From JBOGUF01 sp050696075 (GTDB lineage Bacteria > Chloroflexota > Chloroflexia > Thermomicrobiales > UBA6265): a stretch of 64,000 bases of DNA. Location of the stretch: assembly GCA_050696075.1 (NCBI GenBank), contig JBOGUF010000059.1:101046-165045 (forward strand), in the 5' to 3' direction. The notes beneath the pieces are model-generated. The model had not been told where the DNA came from, ran no database searches, and saw nothing but the letters and a program-made list of their open reading frames with translations. The position numbers were made by a program, and so were the translations under genes. The stretch's first letter is position 1. Every line of letters starts with the position of its first letter. This document shows positions 1 through 7,451 of the stretch, piece after piece.

Positions 1-1274
1 AGCGCGGCGTCAAAACGATCGCCGGCCGTCAAGAGCGCGTAGGAGAGCTGCGCTCGCTCCCCCGCTTTGATCAGCCATTCCGCCGCGCGCGGGTCGCCGG
101 CTCGCTGCAGGTGATTGGCGATGGAGTCGGGATTGGCAACCGCGCCCGCCAGCAGCGCATCCGCGACGCGCCGGTGCCAGGTCCGACGCCGGGGCGGTAG
201 CAGGCCGTCGTAGAGCACCTCACGGACCAGCGCGTGGGCAAACGACACGCTCGCGCCGTCCGCTGAGGCCACGATCAGGCGTGCCTCGACCGCCGCTTCG
301 ACTACGTCGAGCAGGGTCTCCTCTCCGATCTCGGACACGTCGGTCCAGAGGTCGAGCGGCGCTCGCGGGCCGATGACGGCGGCGATCGCGAGGACGCCGT
401 GTGCCTCTGCCCCCAGCCGTTGCAGTCTCCCTTCGATCACCTGGCGCAAGAGGGGCGGTATGTGTACCTCGGTCAGGTCTCCCAATTCCCAGGCGTCTGT
501 GCCCGGTCGCAGCAGCCCTTCTTCTTCCAGCGCTCGCGCCAGCTCGCCGACGTAGAGGGGATTTCCCTTCGCGTGCTCTTCGAGATACGCCAAGAGGCGG
601 GTTTCGTCGGTCGCGGCGAGCCGATACCGGGCGGCCACGAGCGCCTGGACGTCGTCGGGCTCGATGCGGCGGAGGTCGAGTCGCAGCGCCCGCGCCTCGC
701 GCACCAGCAGCGGCAAGATGGAGTAGAGCGAGTGGCGGCGATTTACCTCATCGGCGCGATAGGTGATGAGTAGCACGATGGGATCGTGTAGCAGGCCACG
801 CGCTAGATAGCGCAGTAGCTCACAACTGCCCGCATCCGCCCAATGGAGGTCCTCTAAGTGCAGGATCAGCGGCTGTTCGTTTCCGATGGCGACGAAACAG
901 TCTCGGATTTGGGCAAACAGGGCCGCCTGGTCTGCCGAGGTCGTCGGCACATCGCCAGGGGCCAAGAGCGGCGGGCAGTCGGGGAGGCGAGGAGTCTGGG
1001 CGAGAATCTCGGCCCATGGACCGTACGGAGGCGTTTCAGTCAGGTCATAACAATGCCCGGTTATGAGCGGGGCACCCTGGGTCTGGACCTCGTGACCCAG
1101 GGCTCTGACCAACGAGGTTTTGCCGATGCCGGCTTCCCCCCCGATCAGAACGAGGCGGCCGTGTCCCGCGGCCGCGGAGGCAAAGGCTTCGCGCAGCGCC
1201 GCCCGCTCGCGGGCTCGTCCCACGAGGAGCGGCGCGTAGTCCGCAGAGTGGAGGGGAGAGATCGACACCGTCAT
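1..1274 (-). CDS. AAA_16-type ATPase/transcriptional regulator, N-terminal part (cut by window edge)
   Basis: The reverse-strand frame stays open from an ATG at 1274 to the window edge, about 424 codons, so the C-terminus is missing. Near residue 45 it has a Walker A motif (GGEAGIGKTSL), followed by a Walker B-like segment (LILHLEDLHWAD) and the helical region typical of the AAA_16/MalT-like ATPase module found in large LuxR-type or SARP-type regulators. In that family ATP binding couples signal sensing to DNA binding through a C-terminal HTH domain, which would lie left of position 1 and cannot be seen. No clear Shine-Dalgarno precedes the ATG; a TTG directly in front of it is an alternative start. 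Family assignment is firm, exact role unknown. Confidence 0.8.
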   Translation of the reverse strand, partial: MTVSISPLHSADYAPLLVGRARERAALREAFASAAAGHGRLVLIGGEAGIGKTSLVRALGHEVQTQGAPLITGHCYDLTETPPYGPWAEILAQTPRLPDCPPLLAPGDVPTTSADQAALFAQIRDCFVAIGNEQPLILHLEDLHWADAGSCELLRYLARGLLHDPIVLLITYRADEVNRRHSLYSILPLLVREARALRLDLRRIEPDDVQALVAARYRLAATDETRLLAYLEEHAKGNPLYVGELARALEEEGLLRPGTDAWELGDLTEVHIPPLLRQVIEGRLQRLGAEAHGVLAIAAVIGPRAPLDLWTDVSEIGEETLLDVVEAAVEARLIVASADGASVSFAHALVREVLYDGLLPPRRRTWHRRVADALLAGAVANPDSIANHLQRAGDPRAAEWLIKAGERAQLSYALLTAGDRFDAA

Positions 1275-1371
1275 CAAGCACCCAAGCCGTTTTCGCGCCG
1301 TGCCGCACGCGCACCGGCAGGCGGAATCGGTGACGCGAGTCTAGCACGCGAAAGACGGAGCACAGCCTAGC

Positions 1372-1623
1372 CTACGCGGCTTCGGCGGCCTCCGGCGGAG
1401 CGTCGTCGATGCCAACGTAGAAAGTGAAACGCGGCAAGAAAGTCACGGCACGAACGGTGAGATCGGGCGCCTTGCTATCCGCACTGAGTTCTTCCGCGTC
1501 AACGGAACTCGCGAGGCAGGTTTCGGGTTCGCCGCCGAACTTTTCGACGTAGCGCTCGACTGCATCTTCCACCTTCAGCCGAGCCGGCTTCTTCTTGTCC
1601 GGGTCGTACCAACCGAGAAACAT
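1372..1623 (-). CDS. Small conserved hypothetical protein (83 aa)
   Basis: This 83-residue acidic protein starts at an ATG preceded by GGAG at a good distance. It begins MFLGWYDPDKKKPARLKVED and has a central hydrophilic region with one cysteine, then a C-terminal hydrophobic stretch (FLPRFTFYVG) and an Ala/Glu-rich tail. There is no signal peptide or membrane helix. I do not recognise a named family, but a good ribosome site and coding-like composition in a region of few competing frames support a real gene. It lies 97 nt upstream of the ATPase regulator on the same strand, so the two could be cotranscribed. Function unknown. Confidence 0.6.
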   Translation of the reverse strand: MFLGWYDPDKKKPARLKVEDAVERYVEKFGGEPETCLASSVDAEELSADSKAPDLTVRAVTFLPRFTFYVGIDDAPPEAAEAA

Positions 1624-1785
1624 CGTGGTGACTCCAAACTGATGACGCCAAACGGGGCGACGTGAGGAAATAATACTAGAACATTCGTGCTACTTCAAGT
1701 GTGGGCACGGTCACATTGCCGCGTACGTACTGCTGGTGTGACAACCCGTCAGGGACTAGACATCGGGGTGCAATCGACCTATGCT

Positions 1786-1832
1786 GTGGATAACGGTGGG
1801 GAAAAGTGGGGATAAGTGGAGTCCCCGGTGGA
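1786..1832 (+). promoter_or_regulatory. Probable MraZ operator: array of GTGG boxes
   Basis: Five GTGG(A/G) boxes start at 1786, 1796, 1806, 1816 and 1828; the first four are exactly 10 bp apart, so all lie on one face of the helix. MraZ autoregulates dcw clusters by binding direct repeats of this kind (TGGG-type boxes at 10-bp spacing in E. coli, AAAGTG boxes in Mycoplasma). The array lies about 150 bp before the mraZ start. The first box also contains TGTGGATAA (1785-1793), a perfect DnaA-box match, so a DnaA role is an alternative reading. Confidence 0.7.
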
Positions 1833-1942
1833 TAAGCGGCCCCGCGGAGAGGAACTCTTTTCAGTTCTTGGTGTGACGTCTCGCTCGTGAGCGGGATATA
1901 GAGTAAAGCGATTGGCGCTGCCCCGCGGATCCCGCCGCCGAT

Positions 1943-1976
1943 GTTGCACCCTCCTTTGGGGGGTGGGGATTGCAAC
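1943..1976 (+). promoter_or_regulatory. Hairpin over the mraZ ribosome binding site
   Basis: The last 35 nt before the mraZ start can fold into an 8-bp hairpin (1947-1954 with 1958-1965, loop TTT, one G-T pair). The flanking GTTG (1943-1946) and CAAC (1973-1976) can close a lower stem. The G-rich ribosome binding site lies inside the structure and the start ATG at 1978 follows directly. It could limit mraZ translation or be a transcription attenuator. This is seen by eye, not computed. Confidence 0.4.
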
Positions 1977-1977
1977 G

Positions 1978-2406
1978 ATGTTTCTCGGGCGCTACGCCCA
2001 CACGCTCGATGCGAAGGGGCGATTGGCCATTCCAGCCCGGTTCCGGGAGGCGCTCACTGGCGGCGTGGTGGTGACGCGCGGCATCGACCGCTGTCTCGCT
2101 CTCTATCCAATGGACGCCTGGACCCCGCTCGCGGAGCGGATCAGCGCCTTGCCGATCACCGATCCGGACGCGCGGACCTTTCGGCGCATGGTCTTCGCCG
2201 AAGCGGCTCACCTGGAGTTGGATGCCCAGGGACGGATCCTGCTCCCGCCCGACCTGCGGCGATACGCGGAACTCGAGCGAGACGCATTCGTGGTCGGGGT
2301 CAACACCTCGGTCGAGGTTTGGAGTCCGGCGCGATGGGAGAGCGTGACCGCGCAAATCGACGACGACGGCGTGGCCATCGCCCAACGCCTGGCCAACCTG
2401 ATCTAA
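1978..2406 (+). CDS. mraZ: Transcriptional regulator MraZ
   Basis: This 142-residue protein has the usual MraZ length and opens with the family signature MFLGRYAHTLDAKGRLAIPA, followed by the second SpoVT/AbrB-like half (LDAQGRILLPPDLR). I chose the ATG at 1978 because the family always starts at this motif; an in-frame ATG at 1912 would add an unrelated leader. MraZ forms a ring that binds direct repeats upstream of its own operon and controls division and cell-wall genes. The GTGG boxes at 1786-1832 are the likely target. It is the first gene of the cluster, and rsmH starts 5 nt after its stop, implying translational coupling. Confidence 0.95.
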   Translation: MFLGRYAHTLDAKGRLAIPARFREALTGGVVVTRGIDRCLALYPMDAWTPLAERISALPITDPDARTFRRMVFAEAAHLELDAQGRILLPPDLRRYAELERDAFVVGVNTSVEVWSPARWESVTAQIDDDGVAIAQRLANLI

Positions 2407-2411
2407 CTCTC

Positions 2412-3389
2412 ATGGAGCCATCGAGACATTCCGCTCACGGCGTTCCTTCAGCGGCCGGTCATTTGCCGGTGATGCTCGCCGAGGCTATTGCCGCCCTCGC
2501 GCCGCGGCCGGCGGGCCGCTTTCTCGACGCCACTTTCGGCGGTGGGGGCCATACGCTGGCGTTGCTCGAAGCGAGCGCCCCACATGGACACGTACTGGCG
2601 CTCGATGCCGATCCCAACGCGGTGCGCCGTGGCGAAGCGCTCACGGAGCGGGCCGACCTTCAAGGGCGGTTGCGGGTCGTCCACGCGAACTTTGCCAGCT
2701 TAGCTGAAACGGCGCGACGGGCCGGCATGGCGCCGTTGGATGGCGTTCTGCTTGATCTCGGTTTGTCGTCGTTTCAGCTCGACTCGCCGGAACGCGGATT
2801 CGCCTTTCGCTTCGACGGTCCGCTCGACATGCGATTCGACCCGACCACCGGCCGTCCTGCCGCGGACTTGGTCAATCTGCTCTCCGAGCGCGAGCTCGCC
2901 GATCTCCTCTTCGCCTTCGGCGAGGAGTCGCGTTCCCGGCGCATCGCCCGCGCAATTGGCCGTGAACGGGCACACTCCCCAATTGACTCAACGCGGCGAC
3001 TGGCGCAGATCGTGAGCGACGCCGTCGGCGGCCGGCGGGGCGCGGAAACACACCCGGCGACCCGCACCTTTCAGGCGTTGCGCATTGCCACGAATCAGGA
3101 GTTCGAGGCATTGCGACAGGCGTTGGAGGATGCGGTTGACGTCCTGGCGCCCGGCGGTCGGCTCGCGGTTATCTCGTTTCATTCACTCGAGGATCGGATC
3201 GTCAAGCAGTTCATCCAGCGCGAAAGCGCGAATTGCATCTGCCCGCCGGAGCAGCCGGTCTGCACCTGCGAGCACCGTGCGCGCCTGAAAAAGATCGACG
3301 GGCGTCCCACTCGCCCAGGCGCCGCGGAGATTGCGGCCAATCCCCGAAGTCGCAGCGCGATCTTGCGCGTGGCCGAGCGGCTGGACTAG
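2412..3389 (+). CDS. rsmH: 16S rRNA (cytosine(1402)-N(4))-methyltransferase RsmH (MraW)
   Basis: RsmH uses S-adenosylmethionine to methylate N4 of C1402 in 16S rRNA and is the classic second gene of dcw clusters. This 325-residue copy begins MEPSRHSAHG and shows HLPVMLAEAI, the SAM-binding loop DATFGGGGHT, LDLGLSSFQLD and the C-terminal VISFHSLEDRIVKQF signature. Near the C-terminus is a four-cysteine cluster, CICPPEQPVCTCEH. The ATG at 2412 fits the family start; no strong ribosome site precedes it, consistent with coupling to mraZ. After it most bacteria have ftsL, ftsI and murE; here murF follows directly. Confidence 0.95.
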   Translation: MEPSRHSAHGVPSAAGHLPVMLAEAIAALAPRPAGRFLDATFGGGGHTLALLEASAPHGHVLALDADPNAVRRGEALTERADLQGRLRVVHANFASLAETARRAGMAPLDGVLLDLGLSSFQLDSPERGFAFRFDGPLDMRFDPTTGRPAADLVNLLSERELADLLFAFGEESRSRRIARAIGRERAHSPIDSTRRLAQIVSDAVGGRRGAETHPATRTFQALRIATNQEFEALRQALEDAVDVLAPGGRLAVISFHSLEDRIVKQFIQRESANCICPPEQPVCTCEHRARLKKIDGRPTRPGAAEIAANPRSRSAILRVAERLD

Positions 3390-3455
3390 AAAGGCGTGAC
3401 GTGGCGTTCGACAATAGGGGTGGGATTGCAATCAGGAACGAACCAGGAGTAGGGC

Positions 3456-4892
3456 ATGCCGACGATCCCGCTCGCGGAGCTTTTGGCCTCCACCAACGCC
3501 GAGGTGCGGGGCAACCTGCCGCCCGATATCGCGTTTCGCTGGGTTGAACGCGACTCGCGCAGCGTCAGGCCAGGCGATCTCTTCATCGCCGTCAAGGGCG
3601 AGCGATTCGATGGGCACCAGTTCGTGCCGGACGCCGTCGAACACGGCGCCGCCGCGGCGCTCGTGGCGCGTGCCTGGCTCGAACGGTTGGGCGACGTCCC
3701 GATCCCGTTGATCGTCGTCGAAGACCCCGTGGCCGCGCTCCAACGGTTGGCGGCCGCGCGGCGGTCGTCGATGGACCTGATCGTCGTCGGGATCACGGGG
3801 AGTATCGGCAAGACGAGCACGAAAGAGGTCGTGGCGGCGGTGCTCAGTCAACGCTTCTCGACCTACCGTAGCCCCGGCAACATGAACAGCGAAATCGGGT
3901 TGCCCTTATCGCTGCTGGAGGTCGAGCCGGGGACCGAGGTCGCGGTGCTGGAGATGGGCGGCGCGTATGCGTCTGGCGAACTGGCGCTGCTGGCCGAGAT
4001 CGCCCGCCCGAAGATTGCGGTTGTGACGAACGTCTATCCGGTCCACCTTGAACGCATGGGGTCGATCGCGGCGATTGCCGAGACGAAAGCGGAACTCGTC
4101 GAGGCGATCCCGCCGGACGGCGTCGCCGTGCTGAACGGCGACGACGAGCGCGTCCGCGCGATGGCGCCTCGGTGCCGAGGGCGCGTCGTCACCTACGGTC
4201 TCGATCCAGAAAACGTCGCCCGCGCGACCGACGTCAAGACCCAGGGGCTCGACGGATCGACCTTCTGGTTGCACCTCGACGGCGAGCGCCTTCACGTCAA
4301 AGTGCCGCTCGTTGGGGGCCATGCCGTCGATCTGTCGCTGGCCGGCATCGCGGTCGGTCATGCGCTGGGAATGCACATTTCCGAGATGCTGCTCGGTTTC
4401 TCCGACCCGGCAATCCAGGTGCGCCTGCTCATACAACCAGGGCCGAATGGCTCCCAGATTATCGACGATACCTACAACGCCAGCACCCCGTCGGTCTTGT
4501 CTGCCCTCGGCTTGCTTTTCGAGTTGCGACCAGCCGGGCGTCGGATCGCGGTCCTGGGCGATATGCGCGAGATGGGGCCCGTCTCTGAAGAGGAGCATCG
4601 GATTGTCGGCCGGCGCGCTGCCGACGTCGTCGATCACCTCGTCACGTTTGGGGATCTGGCGCGGACGATCGCCGAGGAGACCGCCCTGACCGCCGAAGTC
4701 GACGGCCGGTCGCTCGACGTGACATCATTCGGCCTCGACCAGCGGGAAGAGATGGTCGACTTCCTGCGCGTGCTCTTGCAGGACGGCGACGTGGTGCTGC
4801 TCAAGGGATCCCGCGGGTTGGAGATGGAAACCATCGTCGAAGCGCTGCGCGGCGACATTGCCGCCGGGGCGGAAGCTGACGGCAGCGCATGA
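3456..4892 (+). CDS. murF: UDP-N-acetylmuramoyl-tripeptide--D-alanyl-D-alanine ligase MurF
   Basis: MurF adds D-Ala-D-Ala to the UDP-MurNAc-tripeptide in the cytoplasm, the last soluble step of peptidoglycan precursor synthesis. The 478-residue protein has the three Mur ligase domains: an N-terminal substrate domain (DSRSVRPGDLFIAVKGERFDG), the ATP-binding motif GITGSIGKTSTKE, and a C-terminal domain with DDTYNASTPSVLSAL and VLGDMREMG, features of MurF rather than MurE. A Ser stands where the second Gly of many P-loops would be (GSIGKTS). Its TGA overlaps the mraY ATG (ATGA), so the two are translated together. Confidence 0.93.
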   Translation: MPTIPLAELLASTNAEVRGNLPPDIAFRWVERDSRSVRPGDLFIAVKGERFDGHQFVPDAVEHGAAAALVARAWLERLGDVPIPLIVVEDPVAALQRLAAARRSSMDLIVVGITGSIGKTSTKEVVAAVLSQRFSTYRSPGNMNSEIGLPLSLLEVEPGTEVAVLEMGGAYASGELALLAEIARPKIAVVTNVYPVHLERMGSIAAIAETKAELVEAIPPDGVAVLNGDDERVRAMAPRCRGRVVTYGLDPENVARATDVKTQGLDGSTFWLHLDGERLHVKVPLVGGHAVDLSLAGIAVGHALGMHISEMLLGFSDPAIQVRLLIQPGPNGSQIIDDTYNASTPSVLSALGLLFELRPAGRRIAVLGDMREMGPVSEEEHRIVGRRAADVVDHLVTFGDLARTIAEETALTAEVDGRSLDVTSFGLDQREEMVDFLRVLLQDGDVVLLKGSRGLEMETIVEALRGDIAAGAEADGSA

Positions 4893-5935
4893 GCGTTCTG
4901 GTATCAGCAGCGAGCTGGCTGCCGATTCTGGCCGGCAGCATCATGCCCGAGGATCCCAACGAGAACATGGCCGTCTCGCTGGCCCTCGGCGGATTGTCCT
5001 TCGTCCTCACCGTCATCATCGGCCGGCCGATCGTTACCTACCTGCGGCTCAAGAAGTTCGGCAAGCAGATCCGCCTGGAAGGCCCGGAAGGGCACAAGGC
5101 GAAGACCGGCACGCCGACAATGGGCGGGGTGATGATCGCGATCACGGTCGTCCTCTTGACCGCCGCGTTCAACCTCGCCGGGCGCCTCTCGATGCTGCTG
5201 CCGATCGGGGTCATGATGGCCGCCGCCATACTCGGGGCCATCGACGACCGGATGAGCCTGGTGGGGAGTGCTCAGCACGGCCTGGCGGGCCGCTTCAAAT
5301 TCCTCTGGCTGTGGATCTTCAGTTTCGGGGCAGCGTTCATCCTGCATTTGCCCGATCCCTACGGACTGGGGCTGCACCATATCTACGTCCCGTTTCTCGG
5401 CCGGTTCGACATTACCTGGCTTTACATCCCGATCGCGGCCTTTGCGATCAACGGTATGTCGAACGCGGTCAACTTTGCCGATGGGCTCGACACGTTGGCA
5501 GGCGGATTAGCCGCGATTGCCTTCGTCGCCTACGGGATCATTGCCTACCGCCAAGGGCAGGTCGGCGTCGTCACCTTCTGTTTTACGATGGCCGGCAGCC
5601 TGATGGGGTTCTTATGGTTCAACGCGCACCCGGCGCAGGTGATCATGGGCGACACCGGCGCCTTGGCCGTCGGCGCCGCGTTGGCCACCGCCGCCTTCAT
5701 GACCGGTCAATGGCTCCTTTTGCCCATAGTCGGCCTTGTCTTCGTCGCGGAGATTCTCTCCGTCGTGCTCCAAGTCGGCTATTACAAGCTGACCAAGGGG
5801 AAACGCCTCTTCAAGATGGCGCCCCTGCATCACCACTTCGAACTGATCGGCTGGGAAGAGACGCAGGTGACCATGCGGTTCTGGATGATCGGCATGATGG
5901 CCGGGTTGATCGGCGTGGCGTTGGCGTTGCTTTGA
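4889..5935 (+). CDS. mraY: Phospho-N-acetylmuramoyl-pentapeptide-transferase MraY
   Basis: MraY is the membrane enzyme that transfers phospho-MurNAc-pentapeptide to undecaprenyl phosphate, making lipid I. The 348-residue protein has about ten membrane helices and family motifs: GPEGHKAKTGTPTMGG, the Asp pair in AIDDRMSLVG, NAVNFADGLDTLAGG, and MAPLHHHFELIGWEE near the C-terminus. The start overlaps the end of murF by 4 nt. It is followed by a heptamer-repeat element and then murD. The partner MurG, which turns lipid I into lipid II, is not in this window. Confidence 0.95.
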   Translation: MSVLVSAASWLPILAGSIMPEDPNENMAVSLALGGLSFVLTVIIGRPIVTYLRLKKFGKQIRLEGPEGHKAKTGTPTMGGVMIAITVVLLTAAFNLAGRLSMLLPIGVMMAAAILGAIDDRMSLVGSAQHGLAGRFKFLWLWIFSFGAAFILHLPDPYGLGLHHIYVPFLGRFDITWLYIPIAAFAINGMSNAVNFADGLDTLAGGLAAIAFVAYGIIAYRQGQVGVVTFCFTMAGSLMGFLWFNAHPAQVIMGDTGALAVGAALATAAFMTGQWLLLPIVGLVFVAEILSVVLQVGYYKLTKGKRLFKMAPLHHHFELIGWEETQVTMRFWMIGMMAGLIGVALALL

Positions 5936-6051
5936 GCCGTTAGCCGTCAGCCGTTAGCCCTTGGGAGAGGCAAGTAGGGTGCTCTCACGACATAGGAGTC
6001 GAGTCAGAACCATGCAAAGAGATGACGGTTGACGGCTGATGGCTAACGGCT
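5936..6051. repeat. Heptamer-repeat element with inverted arms (mraY-murD)
   Basis: The left arm, 5936-5963, is four 7-bp units close to GCCGTTA/GCCGTCA. The right arm, 6024-6051, is four units close to GACGGCT, the reverse complement. Arms 5936-5959 and 6027-6050 match as inverted repeats at about 21 of 24 positions and enclose about 66 bp. The murD start codon lies in one of the right-arm units. Two other sites in the window (10941-11128 and 12687-12840) have the same design. Confidence 0.75.
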
Positions 6052-7451
6052 TCAAAGGCAAACGCTTCACGGTCATGGGGCTTGGCACGCGCGGTGGTGG
6101 CGTTGGCGTGGCGCGGTTCCTGGTGGAGCGGGGCGCCGTCGTCACGGTGACCGACATGCAACCGGAGGATGCGCTCGCGGAGCCGATGCGGCGACTGGAC
6201 GGCCTGCCGATCCGATACATCTTGGGCCGTCACGACGAGCGCGACTTCACGCCCGACGGGGCCGATGTCGTCGTGCGGAATCCTGGCGTGCGCCGGTCCG
6301 CGCCGCTACTGCAACTCGCGCGGGCGAGCGGCGTCCGCGTCGAGATGGAGATGTCGATCTTCTTCCGGGCCTGTCCAGCCCCGATCATCGGCATTACCGG
6401 CACCAAAGGGAAGACGACGACGGCGACGATCTGCGCCGGAATGCTGGCCGCGTGGGACCAACGCACGGTCCTAGCCGGGAACATGGGCGTTTCCGCCGTC
6501 GAAGCGCTCGATCGCATCACCGCCGAAACGCCGGTGGTGATCGAACTCTCGAGTTGGCAACTGGAGGCGCTCGACGAGCACCTGCTGGCGCCGCATATCG
6601 CCGTGCTGACGAACATTTCTGAGGACCACCTCGATACCTACCAGGATTTCGCCGACTACGCTTGCACCAAACGCTCGATTACCGCGCATCAGGCATTGGA
6701 CGACATCCTCCTCGTCAACGCGGACGACAATGAGGCGTTCCGCGCGGCGGAGGCCACCAACGCGCGCGTGGTGCCATTCGGGCGACTTGACCAGGGGAGC
6801 AATGGTATCTGGTGCGATGGCGCCGTCGTGAAGCTGCGACGCGCCGGTGAGGAAGCCCGCGTCGAAATGCCGCCGAACCCGTCGCTCGCGGGTCCACACC
6901 AAGCGGCAAATGTGGCCGCCGCTGCCGGCGCCGCCTTCTGGCGCGGGGCGTCGCTCGACGCGATCACGCGGGGTCTGGAGCGCTTCGGCGGCGTCAAGGA
7001 CCGCATGGAGCCGGTCGCCGAGATTTCCGAAGTCGTCTTCGTCAACGACACGGCGGCGACCGCGCCCGCGGCGGCTGTCGCCGCGCTCGAACGCTTCGCG
7101 GGCAGGCGTGTCCATCTGATCTCCGGTGGGGCGGCAAAACAAACGAATCTGGGCCCGGTCGCCGCCGCCGCGCGGCGTTGGGCGCATGTGGTCTACTTGC
7201 TCGATGGGACGGCGACGCCCGGTCTGCGAGCCCTCTTGGAGGCCGAGGGGGTGCGGACCGTTGGCCCGTTCGGCAGCATGGAGGGAGCAGTCCGCGCGGC
7301 GCACCACGCTGCATGTGCCGGTGATGTCGTCTTGCTCTCACCAGGTTGCGCCAGCTTTGGCCTGTTTCGCGATGAATTCGACCGAGGGGATCGGTTTCGC
7401 GCCGCGGTAGCCACCTTGGCCGCACGATCCTCCGGGGAAGGCAACAAATGA
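6039..7451 (+). CDS. murD: UDP-N-acetylmuramoylalanine--D-glutamate ligase MurD
   Basis: MurD adds D-glutamate to UDP-MurNAc-L-Ala. The 470-residue protein starts MANGFKGKRFTVMGLGTRGG, matching the usual dinucleotide-like fold at the N-terminus, then has the ATP loop GITGTKGKTTTA, the segment NISEDHLDTYQDF, and a C-terminal Mur ligase domain (VFVNDTAATAPAAA, LLSPGCASFGLFRDEFDRGD). The ATG at 6039 is inside a heptamer-repeat arm and has no visible Shine-Dalgarno; the next in-frame ATG (6075) would cut the first beta strand, so 6039 is preferred. The last codons overlap murC by ATGA. Confidence 0.93.
   Translation: MANGFKGKRFTVMGLGTRGGGVGVARFLVERGAVVTVTDMQPEDALAEPMRRLDGLPIRYILGRHDERDFTPDGADVVVRNPGVRRSAPLLQLARASGVRVEMEMSIFFRACPAPIIGITGTKGKTTTATICAGMLAAWDQRTVLAGNMGVSAVEALDRITAETPVVIELSSWQLEALDEHLLAPHIAVLTNISEDHLDTYQDFADYACTKRSITAHQALDDILLVNADDNEAFRAAEATNARVVPFGRLDQGSNGIWCDGAVVKLRRAGEEARVEMPPNPSLAGPHQAANVAAAAGAAFWRGASLDAITRGLERFGGVKDRMEPVAEISEVVFVNDTAATAPAAAVAALERFAGRRVHLISGGAAKQTNLGPVAAAARRWAHVVYLLDGTATPGLRALLEAEGVRTVGPFGSMEGAVRAAHHAACAGDVVLLSPGCASFGLFRDEFDRGDRFRAAVATLAARSSGEGNK

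Noticed and set aside
1785..1836. Chromosomal replication origin at the DnaA-box-like cluster
   Set aside because: Only one perfect box, no AT-rich unwinding region, and no dnaA or dnaN nearby; the phased GTGG boxes fit an MraZ operator better.
1941..2411. Extended start of rsmH upstream of 2412
   Set aside because: The extra 157 residues are the mraZ gene read in another frame; the family start is at 2412.
4858..5943. 361-residue Arg-rich frame overlapping mraY
   Set aside because: Shadow frame; mraY has full motifs, helices and ATGA coupling to murF.
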